From an uncultured Phascolarctobacterium sp. (lineage in GTDB: Bacteria; Bacillota; Negativicutes; Acidaminococcales; Acidaminococcaceae), in the NCBI GenBank assembly GCA_947589605.1, contig CANQBR010000009.1, positions 1 to 51,373 on the forward strand: 51,373 nucleotides of DNA, given 5' to 3'. Made by a program: the position numbers and the translations under genes. The notes beneath the pieces are model-generated. The model was given only the letters and a program-made list of their open reading frames with translations, did no database searches and was not told where the DNA came from. Of the stretch, positions 31,511-39,891 are shown piece after piece; position 1 is the stretch's first letter; every line of letters begins with the position of its first letter.

Positions 31511-33013
31511 TCAGCCGTTCAATAGACGTTCGAAGTCTTCGTTCAGCCGTTTTTCGGCGGCGCTCAGTTTGTTTTTTGCCTCAGCCTGCCACTTACGGTC
31601 CCTTGCGATCGCTTCTTTTTCTTTTTTCATCATCACATCGATCTCTTTAGGCTGAGGGCCTCCCTTCACTGCTCTGTGGCGGACGATGGCTGCAGGATCG
31701 AGAGCGTTGCGCCACTCTTCTTCGGTGAGAGGAAAAGTTTGAGGCAGACTGCTGTCTTCGCGAGCCAAACGAGCGTAAAGCTTCGCCGCTTCACTATAGG
31801 TGAAAGCGGAAGGAGGGATATTGTGATTGCGAGCGTAAGTCACGACTTCCGATGCGAAGTGATGGCCGGTGCGGAAGGGCACATCGTGTTTCAACATCAA
31901 AACATCGGCTATCTCCTGAGAGCAGGTCCAATCCAAATTCAATTCTTCCAGAGCACGCTCGGGCCTCACGTCTAAAACATGGAGGATGTGAGCGAAGTCG
32001 CTCAGCATTTTTGCGGTCTTCTCCGTTAAGGGATCGCCCCCCGCAAGACGGCCGTCGGCCATACCGGCCGGGATGTTGTGGCTGCGATAGGTTTCGGCCG
32101 CCGCCAGCCCCAGCAAGGTAGAGCAATCGGTGCGGCATTGATTCAAGATGCCCGGGTTGCGTTTTTGGGGCATGGCCGAAGACACATAGGTGTTGCCTCC
32201 TCCCTCTTGCAGCAGGATCCAAGGGCGGGGCTGAGCATATTGCTGCATGATCTCTTGGATGAAACTTGCGGTGTGGACGGCGATAGAGGCAACTATGCCT
32301 CCCAGTTCCAAGGGTGCTTCCATGGGATAGATCTGTCCGGCATCGTAGGTGTTATAGGCAAGGCCGTCAAAGCCCAAATAAGCCGCCATCTTGTCTCTGT
32401 CCAAAGGCCAGCCGGTGCCGTTCAAAACCGTGGCCCCCATGGGGGAACGGTTGAGCCGCACATAAAATTCTTTCAGACGCTCTTCATCGCGGCCGTAGGC
32501 TGCGGCATAAGCCAAAAGGTAATGAGCATAACTGTTGGGCTGAGCGGCCACGCCGTTCGTGTAATTGGGAAGCACCATATCGGGGTAACGCTCGGCCAAT
32601 TCTGCCAAAGACGAACGGACTTCGGCCAAAGCGTCCGCCAATTTCAAAGAAGCCTCTCTCTGCCGCACCAAGCTGCAGGTGGTGAGCATATCTTGGCTGG
32701 AGCGCCCGGCGTGGATACGGGTGATGTCCGCTCCCGCCGCTTGGATCAAAAGAGGCTCGAAGGTGATCACCAAGCCGGGCCGGGCTGCCCCGGGGGCCTC
32801 CCCCTCTTGCAGCACTTTTTGCAGCCCGGCGGCAAAAGTTTTCCCCTGTTCTTCGGAGAGCAGGCCCTGACGAGTGTTGATGACGATGCTGGCCTTATTG
32901 ATCTGTCCCAGCCAATAGAAATTGTCTTTCGCCTCTGCCTGAGCCGCAGAGCTGCCGGCACAGAGGCAGGCGAGAGCCAGGGGCGCTGCTTTTTTCATGA
33001 GAGATCTTTTCAT
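31511..33013 (-). CDS. Exported argininosuccinate-lyase-like enzyme (aspartase/fumarase superfamily)
   Basis: 500 residues. A Sec signal peptide (1-28; MKKAAPLALACLCAGSSAAQA, cleavage near AQAEA) precedes a full lyase fold. HAGRSSQD matches HTGRSRND of argininosuccinate lyase; SSAMPQKRNP is the superfamily flexible loop with the catalytic Ser; AQPNSYAHYLLAYAAAYG and LNRSPMGATVLNGTGWPLDR follow the ASL pattern. However, the ASL motif THLQ before AQP is here TNGV, so the conserved His is missing. An exported member of this normally cytosolic family with that change probably has a different substrate. The C-terminal 60 residues are charged and helical. AAGGAGAG precedes the ATG. Confidence 0.86.
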   Translation of the reverse strand: MKRSLMKKAAPLALACLCAGSSAAQAEAKDNFYWLGQINKASIVINTRQGLLSEEQGKTFAAGLQKVLQEGEAPGAARPGLVITFEPLLIQAAGADITRIHAGRSSQDMLTTCSLVRQREASLKLADALAEVRSSLAELAERYPDMVLPNYTNGVAAQPNSYAHYLLAYAAAYGRDEERLKEFYVRLNRSPMGATVLNGTGWPLDRDKMAAYLGFDGLAYNTYDAGQIYPMEAPLELGGIVASIAVHTASFIQEIMQQYAQPRPWILLQEGGGNTYVSSAMPQKRNPGILNQCRTDCSTLLGLAAAETYRSHNIPAGMADGRLAGGDPLTEKTAKMLSDFAHILHVLDVRPERALEELNLDWTCSQEIADVLMLKHDVPFRTGHHFASEVVTYARNHNIPPSAFTYSEAAKLYARLAREDSSLPQTFPLTEEEWRNALDPAAIVRHRAVKGGPQPKEIDVMMKKEKEAIARDRKWQAEAKNKLSAAEKRLNEDFERLLNG

Positions 33014-33042
33014 CTCGGGTCACTCTCCTTTTTTTACATTAC

Positions 33043-33051
33043 ATTATAACA
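33043..33051 (-). promoter_or_regulatory. Extended -10 promoter of the exported lyase
   Basis: Minus strand TGT then TATAAT (33043-33048), about 30 bp before the start; a TTGACC box lies 21 bp upstream, too far for an ideal -35. Confidence 0.5.
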
Positions 33052-33153
33052 CTCTGACCTTAGGCAAACGGTCAAGTTTTTGTAAATTGAGGGCCGCAAA
33101 ATTTTTCGCCGAAATTTTCCTCGAAACGACGAAAAAATTTAAAAGTTCAAAGG

Positions 33154-33200
33154 AAAAAGCCCGGGCTGAACGCCGGACTTTTGGGGGCGCCGAAGGCGCC
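33154..33200 (-). terminator. Terminator region after alr
   Basis: Just after the alr stop comes a GGCGCC-GAA-GGCGCC hairpin (33186-33200), then AAAAGTCCGG pairing with CCGGGCTTTTT and a T tract (33154-33182). Confidence 0.7.
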
Positions 33201-34318
33201 TAATTACCTCTTACATATTCTCTCGGCACCCGGGGGCTGATAGAGCAGGCCACTTCATAGCAGATAGTGTCGGCCCATTGGGCCACCAATTCCAAAGGCA
33301 GCTCGCTGCCGCCGAACACCAGCACTTCCGTGCCCACCTCTGCCCGAGGGATATCCGTAACGTCCAGCATCACCTGATCCATGCAGACTCTGCCGGCGAT
33401 GGGAGCCTTCTTGCCGTCGATGAGCATGTAGCCTTTATTGGAGAGGCGGCGGCTGATGCCGTCGGCGTAGCCCATGGGCACGGTGGCGATGCGGCTGTCT
33501 CTTTTAAGGATGCAGCTGCGGCCGTAACCCACGCTCTCCCCGGCCGGCAAATTTTTGACGAAAGATATTTTCGATTTTACTTTCATCACCGGCTCGAAGG
33601 CTTTATAACAATCGATCATGTGAGCCGGGTGGAGCCCGTAGAGAGTGATGCCCTGGCGCACCATGTCCAGCTGATATTCCTGCAGCTCCGTCAAAGCGGC
33701 GCTGTTGGCGATGTGACGGATGGGCACCTTCACGCCTTCGGCTTCGATGAGGGCCAAAGCCTCTTTGAAGCGGGCGAACTGCACAGCGGCGAAGCCTTTG
33801 TCGTCGGCGTCGGCGGTGGCGAAGTGAGAGAAAACTCCTTCGATGTAAATGCCGGGAAGAGAGGCTGCTCTGCGGGCGAAGGCCCCCGCGTCCGCCACAT
33901 GGACGCCGATGCGGTGCATGCCGGTATCGACTTTCAAATGCACTTTGGCCCGCGTGTGCTGCCGCAGAGCTGCCTCGTTGAGAGCAGAGAGGGCCTGCTC
34001 GTCGAAGACGGCGTGGCTCACATCATAGCGCACTGCCAAGTCGGCCACCTCGGGCTGCAAGGCCCCCAAGACGAGGATGGGAGCATCCAGCCCGGCGTCT
34101 CTTAAAGCCACTGCCTCTTGCAAAAGAGCCACGGCCAAAAATTCGGCGCCGTTTCTCACAGCCTCCATAGCGATACGCACAGCCCCGTGCCCGTAAGCGT
34201 CGGCCTTCACCACCGCACACAATTTGGTGGTGGGCCTAAGCTGAGCTTTGGCTGTTTGTACATTATGGGCCACAGCATCTAAATTTATTTCCGCCCAGGC
34301 GCCCCGCTGGATGTGCAA
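33200..34318 (-). CDS. alr: Alanine racemase
   Basis: PLP enzyme that makes D-alanine for peptidoglycan. About 372 residues. PLP-lysine motif AVVKADAYGHG (about 37-47), MHRIGV, and the second catalytic Tyr in GYADGISRRLSN, with VCMDQVMLDV at the C-terminal domain, all diagnostic of Alr. Start: a TTG at 34318 is best placed behind GAGGTGG; a GTG at 34327 overlaps that ribosome site. The neighbouring map gene lies 58 bp upstream. Confidence 0.95.
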   Translation of the reverse strand: MHIQRGAWAEINLDAVAHNVQTAKAQLRPTTKLCAVVKADAYGHGAVRIAMEAVRNGAEFLAVALLQEAVALRDAGLDAPILVLGALQPEVADLAVRYDVSHAVFDEQALSALNEAALRQHTRAKVHLKVDTGMHRIGVHVADAGAFARRAASLPGIYIEGVFSHFATADADDKGFAAVQFARFKEALALIEAEGVKVPIRHIANSAALTELQEYQLDMVRQGITLYGLHPAHMIDCYKAFEPVMKVKSKISFVKNLPAGESVGYGRSCILKRDSRIATVPMGYADGISRRLSNKGYMLIDGKKAPIAGRVCMDQVMLDVTDIPRAEVGTEVLVFGGSELPLELVAQWADTICYEVACSISPRVPREYVRGN

Positions 34319-34385
34319 GCCTACCACCTCATAAGATCTTCAAAAAATTCTTCTTCGCTTTTTCTTTCAGTATATACAAAAGCGC

Positions 34386-35243
34386 TCAATAAGTCAAAAC
34401 TTCCGGCCCGTTCTCGGTGATCAAGACGGTGTGCTCCCATTGAGCGCTGAGACTGCCGTCGGCGGTGTAGACGGTCCACCCGTTCGTTTCGTCCACGTAA
34501 ATTTCTTTTCGTCCCATGTTGATCATGGGCTCGACGGTGAGCACCATGCCCGGCACCAACAGCATGCCTGTCTTTTTTCTCCCCACGTGAGGCACGAAGG
34601 GATCTTCGTGAAATTCATTGCCCACGCCGTGGCCGCCGTATTCTTCCACTACGCTGTAGCCGTGCTTGCGGGCGAGGCCGGAGACTGCGGCCCCGATGTC
34701 CCCCAAAAAGCCCCAGGCTTGAGCGGCGGCGACGCCTCTTTTCAAACATTCTTTGGTGACGGCCACCAAGTCTTTGGCTTTTTTGTCCACCTTGCCGATC
34801 ATGAACATGCGGGAAGCGTCCCCGTAGTATCCTTTATATATAGTAGAAACATCTACGTTGACGATGTCGCCGCTCTTTAAGACGACTCTCTCGTCGGGGA
34901 TGCCGTGGCACACCTGATCGTTCACGGAGGTGCAAACGCTTTTGGGGAAACCGAAAAAGCCCAAAGGGGCGGGGGTGGCCCCGCATTTGAGAGTGAAATC
35001 GTACACGATGCGGTCGATCTCTCCCGTCGTCATGCCCGCTCTTATGTGTTTCGCCACTTCGTCCAGCACCATAGTGTTGATGCGGCAGGCTTCTCTGATC
35101 CCTGCCAATTGGGCAGGCGTCTTCAACAGCGATCGATCCGGCACTTCGCAGCCTCTCGTTTTGGCGGCGGCGATCTTGGCATCGATCATTTGATGGCAGT
35201 CTTCATATTTTTTCCCGCTGCCGCACCGGCACAGTTCTTCCAT
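34386..35243 (-). CDS. map: Type I methionine aminopeptidase with N-terminal SEC-C motif
   Basis: 285 residues. N terminus carries a SEC-C zinc motif (CRCGSGKKYEDCH, residues 5-17) as in several Firmicute MetAPs, which probably helps ribosome docking. The pita-bread catalytic domain follows with metal ligands visible in VNVDVSTIYKGYYGDASRMF (two Asp; shown in part: VNVDVS and YGDASR), GGHGVGNEFHEDP (His), TVEPMIN (Glu) and QWEHTVL (Glu). Ribosome site AAGGAG. Removes the initiator Met. Confidence 0.96.
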   Translation of the reverse strand: MEELCRCGSGKKYEDCHQMIDAKIAAAKTRGCEVPDRSLLKTPAQLAGIREACRINTMVLDEVAKHIRAGMTTGEIDRIVYDFTLKCGATPAPLGFFGFPKSVCTSVNDQVCHGIPDERVVLKSGDIVNVDVSTIYKGYYGDASRMFMIGKVDKKAKDLVAVTKECLKRGVAAAQAWGFLGDIGAAVSGLARKHGYSVVEEYGGHGVGNEFHEDPFVPHVGRKKTGMLLVPGMVLTVEPMINMGRKEIYVDETNGWTVYTADGSLSAQWEHTVLITENGPEVLTY

Positions 35244-35355
35244 TTACAACTCCTTCTCGCCTTTTTCAAGCTTCGTTTCTTTCCTCGCTCTTTTATCATG
35301 CCCCGAAGAAAAAACGAGCACTAAAAAACGACATCTCTCTTTTTTCCAGTACAGT

Positions 35356-35364
35356 ATTATAGCA
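35356..35364 (-). promoter_or_regulatory. Extended -10 promoter of map
   Basis: Minus strand TGC then TATAAT (35356-35361), about 115 bp before the start. It lies back to back with the DedA promoter. Confidence 0.5.
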
Positions 35365-35371
35365 CAGTCGG

Positions 35372-35401
35372 GTGACAAGCACATAGGACTTGTGATAAAA
35401 T
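35372..35401 (+). promoter_or_regulatory. Promoter of the DedA - threonine aldolase pair
   Basis: GTGACA (35372-35377), 18-bp spacer, TAAAAT (35396-35401); 34 bp before the ATG. Confidence 0.6.
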
Positions 35402-35434
35402 TAGCTTATCATTTCGAATAAAAAGAGGTTTTTT

Positions 35435-36082
35435 ATGGAAAGCGTCATCGCCGGCTTCATCGATCTTATTTTGCATTTGGACAAACACCTCCCCGAGATC
35501 ATGGCCGCCTACGGCTCCTTCATCTACGCCATTTTGTTTTTAGTCGTCTTCTGCGAGACGGGGCTGGTGGTCACGCCCTTTTTGCCGGGCGACTCTCTGC
35601 TTTTCGCCTGCGGAGCTTTGGCTGCGGCCTCGGAAAGTTTGAGCATCGGCTGGGTCACCGGCCTCTTTTTGGTGGCGGCGGTGCTGGGAGACGCCAGCAA
35701 TTATTTTATCGGCGAACGGCTGGGAGAAAGGCTGCTGGCTTCTCACAACCGGCTCATCAAACCGGAGCACGTGCAAAAAGCAGCTGATTTTTACGCCCGC
35801 CACGGTCATAAAGCGATCTTTCTCGCCCGCTTCGTGCCCATCGTCCGCACCTTCGCCCCCTTCGTGGCCGGCATCGGCAAGATGCACTATCTCACCTTCG
35901 CCCATTACAACGTGGTGGGGGCCGTCGTCTGGGTGGGCCTCTTCGTAGGCGGCGGTTATTTCTTCGGCAACATCCCCGTGATCAAACAAAATTTCACCTT
36001 CGTCACCTTGGGCATCGTCGTCGTTTCTCTTTTGCCCGTGCTGTACGAGGTGGCGGGCAAACGCCTTTTGGGAAAAGAGTAA
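35435..36082 (+). CDS. DedA family membrane protein
   Basis: 215 residues with five to six hydrophobic segments. The DedA/VTT core is visible: ETGLVVTPFLPGDSLLF (re-entrant loop, about 46-62), GDASNYFIGERLG, FLARFVPIVRTFAPFVAG (the conserved Arg pair) and GAVVWVGLFVGGGYFFG. Family members act as lipid (undecaprenyl phosphate, phosphatidylethanolamine) flippases or carriers and maintain membrane potential. AAGAGG precedes the ATG. The threonine aldolase gene follows by 12 bp. Confidence 0.94.
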   Translation: MESVIAGFIDLILHLDKHLPEIMAAYGSFIYAILFLVVFCETGLVVTPFLPGDSLLFACGALAAASESLSIGWVTGLFLVAAVLGDASNYFIGERLGERLLASHNRLIKPEHVQKAADFYARHGHKAIFLARFVPIVRTFAPFVAGIGKMHYLTFAHYNVVGAVVWVGLFVGGGYFFGNIPVIKQNFTFVTLGIVVVSLLPVLYEVAGKRLLGKE

Positions 36083-36094
36083 GGGAGAACGATC

Positions 36095-37135
36095 ATGAGC
36101 AAATATTTTTTCACCTGCGATTATAGCGAAGGCTGCCACCCTAAAGTGCTGGAGGCTTTGGCGGCCGCCAACATGGAGCAATGCACGGGCTACGGCATCG
36201 ATCCTTTTTGCGAAAAGGCCCGGGCCCTCATCAAAGACACTTTCGCCTGCCCTAAGGCCGACGTTCACTTCTTGGCCGGCGGCACTCAGGCCAACCTGAC
36301 GGTGGTCTGCGCCGCTCTGCGTCCTCATCAGGGCGTGTATGTGGCCGCCACCGGCCACCCCAACAATCACGAAGCCGGCGCTTTGGAGCATCAGGGCCAC
36401 CGGGTGCTGACCCTGCCCACCGCCGACGGCAAAATTTATGCAGAGCAGGTGGAGGCAGCCTATCTTCAATATGCTCAAGATCCTTTCAACGAACATTGGT
36501 GCCAGCCGAAGATGGTCTACATCTCTCAGCCTACGGAAGTGGGCAGCCTCTATTTGAAAAAAGAGTTGGAAGATCTATACGCTGTGTGCCGCCGCCGCGG
36601 CCTCTATCTTTTCGTAGACGGCGCCCGCTTGGGCTACGCCCTCACTTCCCCGGCCTGCGACTTCAGCCCCGCCGACTTGGCAGCCAACTGCGATGTGTTT
36701 TATGCCGGCGGCACCAAGTGCGGCCTCCTCTGCGGCGAAGCCGTGGTGATTTTGAACGACGCTCTTAAACCGGACTTTCGCACCATCGCCAAACAAAACG
36801 GCGCCATCCTCTCCAAGGGGCGCCTCTTGGGCGTGCAGTTCGCCGCCCTCTTCACCGACGGCCTTTACTTTAAAATTTGCGAGTTTGCCAATAAAGAAGC
36901 TCTGCGTATCAAAGCAGCTCTTAAGGCCAAAGGCATAAACTTCGTCACCGACTCTCCCACCAATCAGCAATTCGCCATCCTCACACCGGCTCAATATGCG
37001 GCTCTCAGCGAAAATTTCGAGCTGGGCCTCACCGAGTACCTGCCCGGCGGTCTCTTGAACGTCCGCTTCTGCACCAGTTGGGCCACCGACCCTGCCCAAA
37101 CGGACAAATTGATCGCGGCCATCGAAGCCCTGTAA
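36095..37135 (+). CDS. Low-specificity threonine aldolase family PLP enzyme
   Basis: 346 residues, beta-eliminating lyase fold. FLAGGTQANLTVVCAALRP (cofactor pocket; shown as GGTQANL), GHPNNHEAGALE, then LFVDGARLGYAL (Asp for the PLP nitrogen) and AGGTKCGLLCGE with the PLP lysine (about 203). This subgroup cleaves L-threonine or L-allo-threonine to glycine and acetaldehyde, or related beta-hydroxy amino acids. Ribosome site GGGAGA. Ends at a bidirectional terminator. Confidence 0.92.
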   Translation: MSKYFFTCDYSEGCHPKVLEALAAANMEQCTGYGIDPFCEKARALIKDTFACPKADVHFLAGGTQANLTVVCAALRPHQGVYVAATGHPNNHEAGALEHQGHRVLTLPTADGKIYAEQVEAAYLQYAQDPFNEHWCQPKMVYISQPTEVGSLYLKKELEDLYAVCRRRGLYLFVDGARLGYALTSPACDFSPADLAANCDVFYAGGTKCGLLCGEAVVILNDALKPDFRTIAKQNGAILSKGRLLGVQFAALFTDGLYFKICEFANKEALRIKAALKAKGINFVTDSPTNQQFAILTPAQYAALSENFELGLTEYLPGGLLNVRFCTSWATDPAQTDKLIAAIEAL

Positions 37136-37155
37136 AATTTTTCTCTCTTAAAAAA

Positions 37156-37196
37156 AGCGGCGCTGCCCCGGCTCTCACCGAGGCAGCGTTTATCTT
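37156..37196. terminator. Bidirectional terminator
   Basis: CGCTGCC-C-CGG...CCG-A-GGCAGCG stem, A6 on the left and TTTATCTTTT on the right, between convergent genes. Confidence 0.75.
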
Positions 37197-37225
37197 TTGC
37201 TTTTTTCGTTTTGTGAAGAGAAAAC

Positions 37226-38431
37226 TCAAAGGGCCAACATCTGCGGCTCGCAGGCGGCCAATTTTTTCTGCCACTCGCTCTGATAAGGAGCGCCGCCCTG
37301 AGCGCAGTCTTCTTTGCCGCCGCCCCGGCCTCCCAAAGCTTCGTTGATGAGCTTCATATAGGCTCGGCAATCGGCGCCGCTGCCGCTGCCTCTCACCACC
37401 GTATAATTGAGCCGCTCTCCCGCCGCTACGGCGACGATGCTGACGGTGTCGGGCAAAAGGCCCAATTTCGGCAGCAAAAGTTTTCCTTCTTTGCCGTCGC
37501 CCCGGTCCAAACAGAGGGTGAGCAGTTTGCTGCCGTCGGCTTTGCTCTTCGCCTTCTCTAAAGCTTCCGCCAATTTGAGATCGAGGAACAGGGCAGCCGC
37601 CGCTTTGTTCTGTTCGTGCAAAGCGGCCATGTCTTTTTTCAATTTCCCCAAACGCTCCGGCACCTGCTCCGGCTTGCAGGCCAAGTCCTGAGCCGCCGCC
37701 AAAAGCTGAGCGTTCTTGCGGTCCGCATCCAACAGGGCCCGCTTGCCGCACAAAAATTCTACCCGGCAGCCTTCTTTGTGTTTTTCGGAGCGGATGACCT
37801 TCACGCTGCCCAGCATGCCGGTGAAGGGAGGATGGAGGCCGCAGCAGGTGCACATGTCCGCATCTTCTACGGCCACGATGCGCAAAATGCCGGTGAGCTT
37901 GCTGTTGAATTTTCTCATTTTATCTTTTAAGAGAGCGGCTTCCTTGCTGTCCATATAGCTGACGTGCACGGGCCTGTTCTCCCAGATGATCTCGTTGGTT
38001 AAAAGCTCCGCCCGCAATAATTCTTCGCTCGTCAGATTTTTATCCAGATCGATGGTGACGAAGTCTTCGTTCATGTGAAAGCCGATGTTGTTGGCCTGAA
38101 AAAGTTTGAAGCAGGCATAGCTCAAAAGATGCTCGCCCAAATGCTGCTGCATCCTATCCAGACGAACGGGCCAATCGACTTCTGCCTGTACTTCGCTGCC
38201 CACCGCAAGAGGCCGATCGCATTCGTGCAAGATCTGCTCTCCTTTTTCGAAAACATACGAGCAGACCGCGTCCCCTATCTTGCCTTTATCGCTGAGCTGC
38301 CCGCCCCCTTCGGGATAGAGCACCGTCTTATCCAATTCGATGAGGAATTTTTTGCCTTGGGCCGCGCAGGAGAGCACCGTGGCTTTGCAGCTGCGGAGCA
38401 GGGAATCGTTCTCGTACAATTTTTCCGTCAT
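37226..38431 (-). CDS. Alanyl-tRNA editing protein (AlaX-L with DHHA1 domain)
   Basis: 401 residues. The N-terminal editing domain shows EGGGQLSDKG, then the zinc motifs HLGEHLLS (variant of HxxxH) and CTCCGLHPPFTG (Cys and His). The C terminus (about 260-400) matches the DHHA1 domain with GGRGGGKEDCAQGGA (typical GGGGGGRPDxAQ). Trans-edits Ser- or Gly-mischarged tRNA-Ala in the cytosol. Start ATG, with GAGGGGTGG upstream. Its promoter is back to back with that of the HAD gene. Confidence 0.94.
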   Translation of the reverse strand: MTEKLYENDSLLRSCKATVLSCAAQGKKFLIELDKTVLYPEGGGQLSDKGKIGDAVCSYVFEKGEQILHECDRPLAVGSEVQAEVDWPVRLDRMQQHLGEHLLSYACFKLFQANNIGFHMNEDFVTIDLDKNLTSEELLRAELLTNEIIWENRPVHVSYMDSKEAALLKDKMRKFNSKLTGILRIVAVEDADMCTCCGLHPPFTGMLGSVKVIRSEKHKEGCRVEFLCGKRALLDADRKNAQLLAAAQDLACKPEQVPERLGKLKKDMAALHEQNKAAAALFLDLKLAEALEKAKSKADGSKLLTLCLDRGDGKEGKLLLPKLGLLPDTVSIVAVAAGERLNYTVVRGSGSGADCRAYMKLINEALGGRGGGKEDCAQGGAPYQSEWQKKLAACEPQMLAL

Positions 38432-38454
38432 AATTTACCACCCCTCGTTTTACT

Positions 38455-38488
38455 ATTGTATCACTAAGGGCCCCTTTTATGATATAAT
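38455..38488. promoter_or_regulatory. Divergent promoters of alaX-like and HAD genes with shared palindrome
   Basis: Minus -10 TACAAT (38455-38460) and plus extended -10 TGATATAAT (38480-38488) flank the palindrome AAGGG-C-CCCTT (38466-38476), which could be an operator for both genes. Confidence 0.5.
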
Positions 38489-38517
38489 CAAAAAAGAATT
38501 TTCCGCAAGGAGCGCAC

Positions 38518-39186
38518 ATGTTTCATTATCTTCTTTTCGATCTGGACGGCACCCTCACCGATTCCGCCGAAGGCATCACCAAATGTATGCAGTACGGCCT
38601 CTCTTTCGTGGGCATCCATGAGCCCGATCGAAAAAAATTGGAAGTTTTCGTAGGCCCGCCTCTCAGGTCCACCAGCATGAAAGTGTACGGCCTCACAGCA
38701 GCGGAGGCGGAGCTCTGTCTGCAAAAATATCGGGAGCGTTACGGCAGCGTCGGCATGTACGAGAACCGAGCTTACGAAGGCATGGCAGAACTTTTGGCCG
38801 AGCTGCGGGCCGATCCTCGGCGGCCGGTGCTGGCCATCTGCACCGGCAAGCCGGAAGTTTACGCCCGCCCCATCGCCCGGCGTTACGGCCTCGCTCCCTA
38901 TCTCGACGACATCGTCGGCTGCGATCTGGAAGGAAAACTGGATCAAAAGCGGCTGGTGGTGGCAGAAACTTTTCGTCGTTTGGGCATCGACGATCAAGAG
39001 AAAAAACGCGCCGTCCTCATCGGCGACCGCAAAGAAGATGTGCTGGCCGCCCACGCCTGCGGCATCAAATGTTTGGGAGTGGGCTACGGCTTCGGCAGTT
39101 TCGAAGAATTGAGCGCCGCCGGCGCCGACTTTTACGTGCCCACGGTGGCCGAGCTGCGAAAGGAACTTTTCAAATGTCTGGAGTGA
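38518..39186 (+). CDS. HAD hydrolase, phosphoglycolate-phosphatase-like
   Basis: 222 residues. Motif I FDLDGTLTDSAEGI (residues 6-19) with the nucleophile Asp, motif II in ICTGKPEV (Thr), motif III Lys (LDQKRL), motif IV LIGDRKEDVLAA. The alpha-helical cap between residues 20 and 90 is of the Gph/PpaX type. Dephosphorylates small metabolites such as phosphoglycolate. AAGGAG precedes the ATG. The next gene starts inside its last five codons. Confidence 0.92.
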   Translation: MFHYLLFDLDGTLTDSAEGITKCMQYGLSFVGIHEPDRKKLEVFVGPPLRSTSMKVYGLTAAEAELCLQKYRERYGSVGMYENRAYEGMAELLAELRADPRRPVLAICTGKPEVYARPIARRYGLAPYLDDIVGCDLEGKLDQKRLVVAETFRRLGIDDQEKKRAVLIGDRKEDVLAAHACGIKCLGVGYGFGSFEELSAAGADFYVPTVAELRKELFKCLE

Positions 39187-39842
39187 TCTACAGTTGCCCC
39201 ACCCTGCGGGGGCCCCTCCTTACCGCTTTACAGGCTGCGGGCAATCCTTCTCCCGTTTATTTTTTGCCCCAAGCTTTACACAGCGACCCGCAAAAACTGC
39301 ACGCTTATCTGCAGGAACGCTTGGACAATCTTTTCAATGCAGAGCGTGTAGTGCTGTGTGTGTCCGGCTGCGGCGGCGCCGCCGTCGGTCTTGTGGCGAG
39401 AAATGCGGAGCTCATCGTCCCCCGCACCCGCGACTGCATCGATCTCCTTTTGTCCGGCGACGACTACCGCACCGTACCGAGGATCAGGCGGGTCTATATG
39501 ACCGAAGACTGGCTGCGCCACATGGAAAACAGCGATATCAGCCTCCCTAAGCTCACTGCCGCCAAAGGAGAAGAAGAAGCCAAAGCTTTTCTGCAAAAAC
39601 TTTATCGAGGTTTCGAAGAATTCATCGTCATCGATACCGGAACCAACGATGTGGCTGCCATCCTCGCCGGCCTCGCTCCCTATCTCGAAGCCATCGGCGG
39701 TCATGCCAAAGTGGTGAAAGGCGAGCATCGCATCATCAAAGAATTGGCGGAGGAAAAATACGGGCACAATTTTTTGCGCATCAAAAAAGGCGAAACTGTC
39801 CCCGCCGGTTTCTATCCCCCCAACCCAGGCCCGGAGGCATGA
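39174..39842 (+). CDS. DUF1638 protein
   Basis: About 222 residues of the uncharacterised DUF1638 family. CPTLRGPLL at the N terminus, CVSGCGGAAVGLVARNAELIVPRTRDC (shown in part: SGCGGAAVGL, VPRTRDCIDLL) and IVIDTGTND are the recognisable blocks. The family is often found near corrinoid methyltransferase genes; none is in this window. The ATG at 39174 has AAAGGA upstream and overlaps the HAD gene by 13 bp; an earlier frame start at 39069 lies deep inside that gene. Confidence 0.88.
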   Translation: MSGVIYSCPTLRGPLLTALQAAGNPSPVYFLPQALHSDPQKLHAYLQERLDNLFNAERVVLCVSGCGGAAVGLVARNAELIVPRTRDCIDLLLSGDDYRTVPRIRRVYMTEDWLRHMENSDISLPKLTAAKGEEEAKAFLQKLYRGFEEFIVIDTGTNDVAAILAGLAPYLEAIGGHAKVVKGEHRIIKELAEEKYGHNFLRIKKGETVPAGFYPPNPGPEA

Positions 39843-39891
39843 GCATGCTCTTTTCGGCGAAAACTTTTTTGCAAAAAACGGGAGGCCGCCA

